A stretch of DNA of 41,852 bases from Candidatus Peregrinibacteria bacterium (GTDB lineage Bacteria; Patescibacteriota; Gracilibacteria; UM-FILTER-43-11), in NCBI GenBank assembly GCA_016932495.1, contig JAFGCR010000048.1, positions 1-41,852 of the forward strand, given 5' to 3'. Position 1 is the stretch's first letter. Every line of letters begins with the position of its first letter. Below are positions 25,618-32,752 of the stretch, in pieces. A program made the translations under genes and the position numbers. The notes beneath the pieces are model-generated. The model ran no database searches. It saw nothing but the letters and a program-made list of their open reading frames with translations, and was not told the DNA's origin.

Positions 25618-27705
25618 ATGCGTTGCGAAAAATGTAACCGATATCTGGGGATTTTCCAGCGTTTTTGCCCTAAATGCGGCAAGGCGGTCACCCCCAAGCA
25701 GAGAAAAAAAAGTCTAATCACTTTTACAATATGGGTTGTCCTGTTTCTGCTGTTTACCGCGGCCCTCTATTTTATCCTAAAAAATGATGTAACTTTTTCG
25801 GAAGATTTTTCCAATCTGCACACCTTTTTCATTTCAGCTTTCATATCCCTTGTGCTTGTCGAGCTGATTGTCATTACCTATTGGATTATCATGGCCCTGG
25901 CGCGCTTAATCATACGGCAGCCGGTTTTTGGCTCTATTCTACTGGTCATCATCCTGGCGTTTGGCGGATTGGGCTATTATGCCTATTGGAGTGATGTTAG
26001 TGAAAAGGCGTTCGCCGATTCTCTTTCCCTGATCCAGGACAATCTGGTAGAACTGCATGTCGCCAAGATCACAGGAGACTCATTGATTGAAAAAAAACCG
26101 ATTCTGGGAGCTTCGTGGGAAAAAGTCAGTCTTCAGGCACAAATGGTGGCTGGCCGGCTGACATATCTTTCAGTCCCCAAAGGGCTGATTGCCTACCGCG
26201 AATCAGCTCTGAGCTGGGCTAATGCCGTCGCGGAAGCGGCTCAGGAGAACAGCAGTTGGCAGGAGGTATTGCCGGATCATCCGGTTCCCTTTGCATTAAA
26301 ACTGAGTGAAAAACAGGCCCAGAAATTGTTTAAGGACGCCAGTAAAAAAATCGCCGAGCTTAAGGAATTCGGTGATGCTGCCATCCAAACAGACAGTAAG
26401 GTAGTCATGCTGTACGTCGGAGCCAGGCTGAAAGTCCAGCGCCATTGGCTGGAGGGGGTACTCTATTCAGAGAAAAAAAATTCCCTGCTGTCGGCACTGA
26501 CGCCTCCGGTTTTTGCCGCCGACTTTAAAAATTTAGCAACCATGCCGGATCCTAGCGGGGGATGCGCCGTAGACGTTCCTTATTATCAGCAAACCGGCAA
26601 AACAAGATGCATACAGACAGGAGCAACCCAGCCGACACCGCCTGCTCAGCCACTCACGACACCTCCTCAGGAACCTCAGCAGAAAGACTTGAAGTTGGAG
26701 CCAATTGAGCTGAAGATTGACGGCCCTACCCGGATTCAGGATCAGAATCCAAATCGGAATCAGAATATAAACGACCCGACGATACAGGATGGAGTCAGTA
26801 AAAATATCCAGAGCCGGTCAGGAGAAGATTATAATGTAGGCAGCGGCAAACTGGCCGGCACGTACAACTCAGCTACCCGCCGGCAGGTCTGCATCGGGCG
26901 GGGCGGAGTATCCACCGGCCCGGCTGGCAATGTGTATTGCCTTGAGGATGTGGTCGTGTCAACAACGGATATTGATTCGTCGGCCATCGAATTCGCCAAG
27001 GGGAATAAAGACGCGAAAAACGGCTGGGACAATGGATGGCATAATCTGGAAGGGGCTGGCCTGACCGTTGGTGAGCCCACTCTCTCTGCTTCTGGCCATA
27101 GTCCGACGGTACAGGCTTTTTATGACAGTTGCGCTAATAAGGGAGGGATTGTTGGAGGCACGGGTACCACTAAAACCGGCCTTCCCACCACTGAGTCCGG
27201 TTATACCTGTGAGTATAAAAATGACGAAGCGACTGGCTGTTGGGATTTTCTGACTTATTCGGGAGGCCGTTACATGGGCGGTAATCCCGGCTGCGCGGAA
27301 CAAGGTACTTTGCCTGAATTTAATGAGGAAAAAGCTAAAACAGCCAATGGCGGAGGCAAATGGGATGGCATTTATGTCGTGTCTGGCGGCACTTTTTCTT
27401 GCTCAGGAGATTTTTCTTCTTCTCTCCCCATCCCCTCAACAACCGCCCCCGTAATTAATAATGTTTTAGGGACCACCGTGGGCCCTCTGCCGATCAATGG
27501 CAATGTCGCGATCTATAACCTGTCGATTGGCTCAGAGGAAGAAGGTGTTTTTACCAGCCTCAATGAAATAGACTCCTTCCGATTTTATAATCAGGGGGAC
27601 GTTTATGGTGTTACCGCTTCCTATGACGCGACCATCACTGCATCAAAGGACGGGGAAACACATGTTGCCGTGTGCCACGGAAGTGTTTCAGGCGTCCGGC
27701 AGTAA
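25618..27705 (+). CDS. Zinc-ribbon membrane protein with large C-terminal outside region
   Basis: The 695-residue protein starts with a zinc ribbon (C3, C6, C17, C20: MRCEKC...FCPKCGK). Three hydrophobic helices follow at about residues 33-54, 66-96 and 101-123, then a helical domain (about 125-300). LTPPVFAADF at about 300 looks like a signal-peptidase AXA site in the middle of the chain. After a Pro/Gln/Asn-rich linker (about 335-405) comes a Cys/Gly-rich domain (GVSTGPAGNVYCLEDVVVST, ATGCWDFLTYSGG, CSGDFSSS) with beta character. No enzyme motif is recognised. It could be a fused or processed surface protein. Confidence 0.75.
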   Translation: MRCEKCNRYLGIFQRFCPKCGKAVTPKQRKKSLITFTIWVVLFLLFTAALYFILKNDVTFSEDFSNLHTFFISAFISLVLVELIVITYWIIMALARLIIRQPVFGSILLVIILAFGGLGYYAYWSDVSEKAFADSLSLIQDNLVELHVAKITGDSLIEKKPILGASWEKVSLQAQMVAGRLTYLSVPKGLIAYRESALSWANAVAEAAQENSSWQEVLPDHPVPFALKLSEKQAQKLFKDASKKIAELKEFGDAAIQTDSKVVMLYVGARLKVQRHWLEGVLYSEKKNSLLSALTPPVFAADFKNLATMPDPSGGCAVDVPYYQQTGKTRCIQTGATQPTPPAQPLTTPPQEPQQKDLKLEPIELKIDGPTRIQDQNPNRNQNINDPTIQDGVSKNIQSRSGEDYNVGSGKLAGTYNSATRRQVCIGRGGVSTGPAGNVYCLEDVVVSTTDIDSSAIEFAKGNKDAKNGWDNGWHNLEGAGLTVGEPTLSASGHSPTVQAFYDSCANKGGIVGGTGTTKTGLPTTESGYTCEYKNDEATGCWDFLTYSGGRYMGGNPGCAEQGTLPEFNEEKAKTANGGGKWDGIYVVSGGTFSCSGDFSSSLPIPSTTAPVINNVLGTTVGPLPINGNVAIYNLSIGSEEEGVFTSLNEIDSFRFYNQGDVYGVTASYDATITASKDGETHVAVCHGSVSGVRQ

Positions 27706-27756
27706 ACGGATTGTTCCTGACTGCTTGTGTATTTATAAGGAATCCTCACCTTAAAA

Positions 27757-27765
27757 TGCTATAAT
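27757..27765 (+). promoter_or_regulatory. Extended -10 promoter of the GNAT gene
   Basis: TGCTATAAT lies 23 bp upstream of the ATG at 27789, with no clear -35 box. Confidence 0.6.
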
Positions 27766-27788
27766 ATTTTTGTATTAATAGTTTTTTT

Positions 27789-28256
27789 ATGGTCACCATC
27801 CGCCCTGCTAAAATCAAAGATGCGCCTGCAATTGCCAAGCTCAATATGGAGCTGATGAAACATGTGGGAAAATACGATAAAATCTTTAAGCTGCGGCCGG
27901 GGGCGCTTGCCAAAATGGAAGAATGGCGCCGGAAGGGGGTTTACAGCTCACGCAACAAACTGTTAGTGGCTGAAGATGATAATAAGATAGTGGGCTATAT
28001 GGCTGCCGGCATAAAAAAAAGACCGTCCATCTATGAAGTCCGGGAAGTCGGAGTAATCAGCGATGCTTATGTGTTGCCGGCTTACAGACGACAAGGAATC
28101 ACTAAAAAATTTGTTGAACAGGCGCTTAAATGGATGAAGAAAAAAGGAATGACACATGTCCATTTGTACGCGGTTACAAAAAATGAGGTGGCGATAGAAG
28201 TATGGAAAAAATTTGGATTCAAAGAATTTTTAAAAGAGAAGTATCGCAGGATATAA
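27789..28256 (+). CDS. GNAT-family N-acetyltransferase
   Basis: The 155-residue protein has a GNAT fold: VTIRPAKIKDAPAIAKLNME at the N terminus, KLLVAEDDNKIVGYMAAGI (central strands), the acetyl-CoA pyrophosphate-binding loop YVLPAYRRQGITKKFVEQAL (R/Q-x-x-G pattern RRQGIT) and a terminal AIEVWKKFGFKEF motif B. It would transfer an acetyl group to an amine of an unknown substrate. It has its own extended -10 promoter and no obvious partner genes. Sure of the fold, not of the substrate. Confidence 0.9.
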   Translation: MVTIRPAKIKDAPAIAKLNMELMKHVGKYDKIFKLRPGALAKMEEWRRKGVYSSRNKLLVAEDDNKIVGYMAAGIKKRPSIYEVREVGVISDAYVLPAYRRQGITKKFVEQALKWMKKKGMTHVHLYAVTKNEVAIEVWKKFGFKEFLKEKYRRI

Positions 28257-28341
28257 ATCATGGATTTGACATTTTATTTTAGATTGTGATACACAGATAC
28301 GCTTAATCAATTAATTTTTTGTATTTAAATGAATAAGAGAT

Positions 28342-28995
28342 ATGAAACTCCACCGGAATTCCCAAAAGCGCATTTATTTTAAAGATGCGATCTATTTCGT
28401 TACCTGTAAAGCTTTCGACAATTATCCGTATTTTAAGGAGCGGATATTTTGTGATTTATTTGTGGAAAATTTGCGGTTGTGCAAACGATTGAAAGGATTT
28501 TTGTTATTCGGATGGGTATTGACTTATGATCATTTCCATTTATTGGTGATGCCGGGGGATGGATTTAATATTTCGAAAATTATGCAATTTTTAAAACGAC
28601 ATATTAACCGTGATATTAATTTTTTATTGTACTCTGAAGGCGGGATTCGCGAATCCCGCCTTCGGGAAAAAATTCGCGAATCCCGCCTTCGGGAAAAAAT
28701 TCGCGAATCCCGCCTTCTGGGTGGTGAATATGAACATTTACAATCAATTATCGATGAACATGATAAAAAATTAATATTATCCCGATTACAATTTCATCAA
28801 AACCATTCCAATCCCCATTCACATCCTCCATTCCGATGGCAGGAATCATTTCATGATCATTATATTCGTAACAATCGTGATTTCGATTATCATATGGACT
28901 ATATTGAATACAATCCTGTAAAACATGATTTACCGGACAACTGGCCATATATTTTTACAAATCCGGATTATGAGGATTTGATCGATGAATGCTAA
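28342..28995 (+). CDS. REP-associated tyrosine transposase (RAYT, Y1/HUH family) with internal REP-derived repeats
   Basis: The 217-residue protein is a Y1 transposase of the TnpA_REP type. It has a strand IYFVTCKAF, the HUH metal site H64-F-H66 in LTYDHFHLLVMP, FLKRHINRDIN, then WQESFHDHYIRNNRDFDYHM and DYIEYNPVKHDLPDNW with candidate catalytic tyrosines. RAYTs process REP palindromes in bacterial chromosomes as single-copy genes. Residues 102-128 are three in-frame 9-residue repeats (IRESRLREK, IRESRLREK, IRESRLLGG) encoded by copies of a palindrome, in the linker between the HUH and Tyr parts. It lies 9 bp upstream of murJ. The repeats may disturb or merely decorate activity. Confidence 0.9.
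   Translation: MKLHRNSQKRIYFKDAIYFVTCKAFDNYPYFKERIFCDLFVENLRLCKRLKGFLLFGWVLTYDHFHLLVMPGDGFNISKIMQFLKRHINRDINFLLYSEGGIRESRLREKIRESRLREKIRESRLLGGEYEHLQSIIDEHDKKLILSRLQFHQNHSNPHSHPPFRWQESFHDHYIRNNRDFDYHMDYIEYNPVKHDLPDNWPYIFTNPDYEDLIDEC
28636..28717. repeat. In-gene palindromic tandem repeat (27-bp unit)
   Basis: A perfect 28-nt palindrome (28636-28663; half-site GAAGGCGGGATTCG) is followed by two more partial copies ATTCGCGAATCCCGCCTTC at 28672 and 28699, linked by GGGAAAAA. The unit length is 27 bp, a multiple of three, so the reading frame is kept. The palindrome matches the REP-like element at 2705-2758. Confidence 0.92.
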
Positions 28996-29004
28996 TATTA
29001 AAAC

Positions 29005-30369
29005 ATGATCAAATTTTTAAAAGCCCTCAAAGAATCCGGCGACTGGAAAACGCTCCTTTTTCATTCGTCATGGTCGCTCACGCTGACCGCGGGGCTGAGC
29101 TATGGAATGGGGATGTTGCGTGATAGGATTTTCGCGCAGACGTTTGGCTTGTCGCGGACATTGGATATTTACAACGCGGCCTTTGTGATTCCGGACATGA
29201 TGCTGGGAGTGCTGGTGGGAACGGCGCTGTCGGCCGCCTTTGTGCCGATATTTACCAAATTGTATGATGAAAAAAAGTCGCTCGGTTACGCGTACGCCCA
29301 TCAGATGATAACGTGGGGAGTAACGCTTATTGTAACAATCGGGATTGTGGTGGCCATCTTCCTCCCCTCTTTCGCCCACCTGCTCGTACCGGGTTTTGAG
29401 GGGGAGGATTTGAAGCAGTATATTTTGCTGACACGGGTGATGCTCCTTTCTCCTATCTTATTCACCCTCAGCAATTCATACGGCCGGATCCTTATCAGTG
29501 TGAAGGAGTTTTTCTGGTGGGGACTTTCGCCCGCTTTATACAATCTGGGGATCATTATCGGCGTGCTGTTCCTGGTGCCCCGTTTTGGGATGCTAGGATT
29601 GGTTTTGGGGACGCTATTCGGGGTTCTTCTGCATTTAGCCAACCGCTTCGCCCCGCTCAAACGGAAGAAGTACGGGTTCAGGAATAAAATCGACTTCACT
29701 TTTTCATCAGAAATGGGAGAAACGGTAAAGCTCATGCTGCCGAAGATCTTTCAGTACAGCATGTGGTTTATTCTGCTGATGGTCTTTACCAATGTCGCCT
29801 CCAAACTGCCGGAAGGGAGCATCGCCGCTTATAACTACGCCCGAAACTTCCAGAGCCTGCCGGTGAGCTTACTGGGGATCGCGATCTCGATGGCGATGTA
29901 TCCGGTACTTTCGCATGATGCCGGTAAAGGGAATTACAAAAAATTCCGAAATGATTTTAAGCGGAACCGCTTTAAGCTGATCGTTTACACGGTGCTGGCG
30001 GCAATTGCACTGGGTATTTTAAGTCGTTTTGTGGTCAGTTTACTGCTGGGTGGCGGAGCATTTGGCGCGAATGATATCCATCTGGTTTCCATGACGCTGA
30101 TCCTTTACTGCTTCACCATTCCGCTGGAAAGCCTGATGCATTGTTACCACCGCGCGTTTTATTCGCTCCGGAATACCATTACCCCCTCAGTCATCCACGT
30201 GGGGATTATCTTTTTGGTCATCGGGGCAGTAACGTGGCTGGCCCCTGTGATCGGCGTGTACGCCATTCCGGTCAGCTTCGCGTGCGGGACCTTCGTCCAG
30301 ATCGTTTTACTGGCAATCCTCTTTCCGGGCCTTTTGGAAAAAAGAGAACGACTCAGTTTACAAGAGTAA
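29005..30369 (+). CDS. murJ: Lipid II flippase MurJ
   Basis: The 454-residue polytopic membrane protein has about 12-13 hydrophobic helices and MVF-family signatures near the N terminus (LSYGMGMLRDRIFAQTFGLS, FVIPDMMLGVLVGTALSAAF) plus FNSYGRIL-like and YNLGIIIGVLFLVP segments. MurJ exports the peptidoglycan precursor lipid II across the inner membrane. It is shorter than E. coli MurJ (511), with about one or two C-terminal helices fewer. It begins 9 bp after the RAYT stop without a Shine-Dalgarno site, and its last 17 bases overlap a convergent small gene. Confidence 0.93.
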   Translation: MIKFLKALKESGDWKTLLFHSSWSLTLTAGLSYGMGMLRDRIFAQTFGLSRTLDIYNAAFVIPDMMLGVLVGTALSAAFVPIFTKLYDEKKSLGYAYAHQMITWGVTLIVTIGIVVAIFLPSFAHLLVPGFEGEDLKQYILLTRVMLLSPILFTLSNSYGRILISVKEFFWWGLSPALYNLGIIIGVLFLVPRFGMLGLVLGTLFGVLLHLANRFAPLKRKKYGFRNKIDFTFSSEMGETVKLMLPKIFQYSMWFILLMVFTNVASKLPEGSIAAYNYARNFQSLPVSLLGIAISMAMYPVLSHDAGKGNYKKFRNDFKRNRFKLIVYTVLAAIALGILSRFVVSLLLGGGAFGANDIHLVSMTLILYCFTIPLESLMHCYHRAFYSLRNTITPSVIHVGIIFLVIGAVTWLAPVIGVYAIPVSFACGTFVQIVLLAILFPGLLEKRERLSLQE

Positions 30370-30598
30370 CTCCTCTGGCCTTCTCAATCGCTTTCAATAA
30401 ATCCTCCCTGGTCCCCCGGACTAAGGTGATTTTCCATTGGTCTTTTTTTGCCCCCTTATCAATTAAAAAAACAATATGTTCTCTTACATTCGCAAAAACA
30501 GCTCCAAGACGGATGGCTTCATAAGGATACAATCCTGATTGGACGACTACCTTTTCCCGCTCATCTTGCTTTGCCATAAAAAAGGGATTGGATGTCAT
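30353..30598 (-). CDS. Hypothetical 81-residue protein
   Basis: A small soluble mixed alpha/beta protein (VVQSGLYPYEAIRLGAVFAN; HIVFLIDKGAKKDQWKITLV; a final helix DLLKAIEKARGV). The first base of its ATG is the last base of the upstream lipoprotein's stop (TAATG), indicating coupled translation. An internal ATG at 30577 (MAKQDERE) is an alternative start. It overlaps the 3' end of murJ by 17 bp in convergent orientation. No family recognised. Confidence 0.65.
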   Translation of the reverse strand: MTSNPFFMAKQDEREKVVVQSGLYPYEAIRLGAVFANVREHIVFLIDKGAKKDQWKITLVRGTREDLLKAIEKARGVTLVN

Positions 30599-31338
30599 TA
30601 TTTTAACACAATCACCTTCCGCATCCCCAGGTTGATATTGGTGTCATGCCATTCGTGCATAGCGGATAGAATGGTTTGATAGGGGTAGATGAAGTTCTCC
30701 CCCCGCTTGGTGCCCACATCATTGGTAATAAAATGCTTTTTATCGTATCCCTTGATGACCATCATGTGATACAGGGGGCCCTCCCCGGAATAAAACGGAT
30801 TGCCCAGCTGGCGGCCGGCAAAGGGGGCGATGACCACATAACCGTCCGCGATAAATTCTTTCAGCTCTCCAACGGTCGGTTCTTCGATGAGGGCCATCTG
30901 GATATTGGCGGATGACAGATCTAGAAAATGGCCTTTGATCATCATGGCAGTTTGTTCGATATTGGAGTGTTTGTAATCTCCAAAATGTTCTTTCTGCCAT
31001 CCTACCAATGCCAGCACTTCTTCTTTAAATTGTTCTTTGGTGAGCGGTTGGCCGGTGACGTAATACCAAGCCAGCACGCTGGCCGCCTCTTCACACGCTT
31101 CCTGCCAGGGTAGGCCCCAGTCAGCGTCGGGAGCCTGTGGAAAGAAAGGGACGTTTAAATTGATTTCCGATGGAGGGCCCATTGAGGGCCCGATTGATTG
31201 ATTATCAGTTGCGCCATCTATTGGGTCTTCTATTGGGCCGTCTATTGGGTCAACAACGGGAACATCACTTTTAAAATTCGCCACATTTGGAGTGCAGGCA
31301 GTTAAGAGAAACAATGGTAGGATGAGGAATTTTTTCAC
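30598..31338 (-). CDS. C39-like cysteine peptidase lipoprotein
   Basis: The 246-residue protein has a lipoprotein signal peptide (MKKFLILPLFLLTAC, Cys15), a low-complexity linker (about residues 29-56) and a C39_2-type papain-like domain. This starts NVPFFPQAPDADWGLPWQEA, with C82 in EACEEAASV, H191 in GPLYHMMVIKGYD and D207 in FITNDVGT as the likely triad. It would act outside the membrane; the substrate is unknown. The linker (VVDPIDGPIEDPIDG...) is encoded by the same 12-nt words as the intergenic repeat at 24250-24340. It is translationally coupled to the small gene downstream. Confidence 0.88.
   Translation of the reverse strand: MKKFLILPLFLLTACTPNVANFKSDVPVVDPIDGPIEDPIDGATDNQSIGPSMGPPSEINLNVPFFPQAPDADWGLPWQEACEEAASVLAWYYVTGQPLTKEQFKEEVLALVGWQKEHFGDYKHSNIEQTAMMIKGHFLDLSSANIQMALIEEPTVGELKEFIADGYVVIAPFAGRQLGNPFYSGEGPLYHMMVIKGYDKKHFITNDVGTKRGENFIYPYQTILSAMHEWHDTNINLGMRKVIVLK
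31168..31253. repeat. 12-nt self-complementary word repeat inside the lipoprotein gene
   Basis: Left arm GATGGAGGGCCCATTGAGGG and CCGATTGATTGA; right arm CTATTGGGTCTT, CTATTGGGCCGT, CTATTGGGTCAA. A period of 12 keeps the frame and encodes repeated Pro-Ile-Asp/Glu-Gly/Asp units. The words match 24250-24340. Confidence 0.85.
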
Positions 31339-31351
31339 AATACTTTCAAAA

Positions 31352-31426
31352 TGGTAGGGCCAAGGGGAATCGAACCCCTGTTGTCGGAATGAAAACCCGA
31401 TGTCCTAACCACTAGACGATGGCCCC
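31352..31426 (-). tRNA. tRNA-Glu (anticodon UUC)
   Basis: On the minus strand GGGGCCA pairs with TGGCCCT (one G-U), followed by A73 and an encoded CCA (31354-31352). The anticodon arm is TCGGG-TTTTCAT-TCCGA with anticodon TTC. The T arm has GGTTCGATTCC and the D arm TCTAGTGGTTAGGA. All are normal for bacterial tRNA-Glu. Confidence 0.96.
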
Positions 31427-31483
31427 GCGTTTGCATGGTATGCAGAGAAATTATACTGAGGGAGACCAAAATGTCAAAAGAAT

Positions 31484-31681
31484 TTAAAACGACCAGAACT
31501 CCTCAGGGCCCCAAACACGTTCCCATTCCTTTCGCCATTCCCTTATTTCCTCTTCGGTGCTTGGCAAAGGCTCAAAATGGCCTTGCTGCTGTTCGCGTAT
31601 TTGCCGGAAAAAAGGAGTATCCGGCAAACTTAAAACACCCGCCCCTTTTTCTGAACCAGATTCGCTGTTCATAGTGAACAA
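31484..31681 (-). CDS. Hypothetical 65-residue protein
   Basis: A short acidic, aromatic-rich protein (LPDTPFFRQIREQQQGHFEP; EEEIREWRKEWERVWGPEEF). An alternative start lies three codons inside (MNSESGSEKGAG). It lies between the tRNA and a larger hypothetical on the same strand. The C-terminal amphipathic helix looks like real protein, but there is no family match and no Shine-Dalgarno site. Moderate support only. Confidence 0.5.
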   Translation of the reverse strand: MFTMNSESGSEKGAGVLSLPDTPFFRQIREQQQGHFEPLPSTEEEIREWRKEWERVWGPEEFWSF

Positions 31682-31759
31682 AAATTTATTAAAAATAAAC
31701 CGGTTTCAGTATCCTCCTGCCTGTTTTAATTGTCAATTACGCTGGCACCCCTGTAACAT

Positions 31760-32449
31760 TTATCGACTTCCCCTTTCTCTGGCTGCCACCATGGTTTTTT
31801 CACGGTCGGTCCGCACCACATAAGCCACTTCTTCTAATTCCTCACTCGACAATTTTTGCATCTCCGTGCCGCTGCCTGTGTGCTCCACATAATGAAAAAC
31901 AGGCTTCGTCCCCGCCCTATAATCAACGGTGACATGAAAAACAGGAGCTCCGTCAGGATTTTTATAAAGGTAATTTTTCATTAAATGCTCATTATCCGTG
32001 CTCACTTCACATTCCATGCCACCGACCAATGAGCGCAGTTGTTTATCGACTTGGGATGTATTATTTTCCAGCGCGTTATTGAGCGAAAGGGTCATCAAGT
32101 CATCCACAGACTTTGCCTGCCCCAAAGGACGCTGGCCAAAAGGGGTGTAATCCACCAGATAATAAATATCTTTATCCGCGTCATAAGCCACGTCCATGAC
32201 GTTTTTACCCTCTTTGTTTTTAAACTGATAAAAAGTCATATTATCCATGTCCCGGGTATCGACGTTTAATCCATAAACGGAACCCATTTCCTCGAACATG
32301 GTGCCGAGGTCTTTTTCAGCGGTTTCGATTTTTAATTGGCAGGAATCAGCCGTGCACATTTGGCTTTCACCGGATTCCTGAGGGGTCTCCTCTCCGGCAA
32401 AATAGATGAAATCAGGTTTTTGGACTTTTGGGTGATGGAATAAAAACAT
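31760..32449 (-). CDS. Hypothetical 229-residue protein
   Basis: A soluble acidic protein with three cysteines (QMCTADSCQL, GMECEVSTD) and alternating strand/helix composition (FYQFKNKEGKNVMDVAYDAD; PVFHVTVDYRAGTKPVFHYV). No signal peptide or transmembrane helix. It starts 11 bp after a small coiled-coil gene and is probably cotranscribed with it from the extended -10 promoter at 32667. I recognise no family. Confidence 0.65.
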   Translation of the reverse strand: MFLFHHPKVQKPDFIYFAGEETPQESGESQMCTADSCQLKIETAEKDLGTMFEEMGSVYGLNVDTRDMDNMTFYQFKNKEGKNVMDVAYDADKDIYYLVDYTPFGQRPLGQAKSVDDLMTLSLNNALENNTSQVDKQLRSLVGGMECEVSTDNEHLMKNYLYKNPDGAPVFHVTVDYRAGTKPVFHYVEHTGSGTEMQKLSSEELEEVAYVVRTDREKTMVAARERGSR

Positions 32450-32460
32450 GTGGATCGTGG

Positions 32461-32643
32461 TTAAAGATTATTGATTTCTTTTTCAATAGCGGCCAGCTCC
32501 TGATTGTGGACAGCTGCCTCTTTTTTTTGGCTCTCCTCCGTGTGCTTATGGTTTAACCAGTGCTTGGCGGCTTCGGCCTGAGCCGTGATGTTTTTCATAC
32601 GCCGGATCAATTCCGGCGATGCTTTTTTGTTTTGATCAGGCAT
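32461..32643 (-). CDS. Hypothetical 60-residue coiled-coil protein
   Basis: A short Lys/Glu/Ala-rich helical protein (MPDQNKKASPELIRRMKNIT; QELAAIEKEINNL at the end). It is preceded by a TGTTATAAT promoter in a context almost identical to that of the coiled-coil gene at 15776-16666. It forms a likely two-gene unit with the next hypothetical. No family recognised. Confidence 0.6.
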   Translation of the reverse strand: MPDQNKKASPELIRRMKNITAQAEAAKHWLNHKHTEESQKKEAAVHNQELAAIEKEINNL

Positions 32644-32666
32644 TTTTTAAAAACAATTATCATAAA

Positions 32667-32675
32667 ATTATAACA
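32667..32675 (-). promoter_or_regulatory. Extended -10 promoter of the small coiled-coil gene
   Basis: The minus strand reads ATATGTTATAATTTTATGAT, a perfect TGnTATAAT, about 24 bp before the ATG. Compare 16696-16704. Confidence 0.6.
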
Positions 32676-32752
32676 TATTTTTAAATAATATGCAATATTT
32701 TCCTATCTCCAAAAACTTCGCTATACTGTTTACATCCCTAATCCCCTGAATC

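Noticed and set aside
28636-28717. The transposase repeat as a frame-disrupting insertion (pseudogene)
   Set aside because: The unit is 27 bp and the frame remains open to the conserved C-terminal motif, so the gene is kept as intact.
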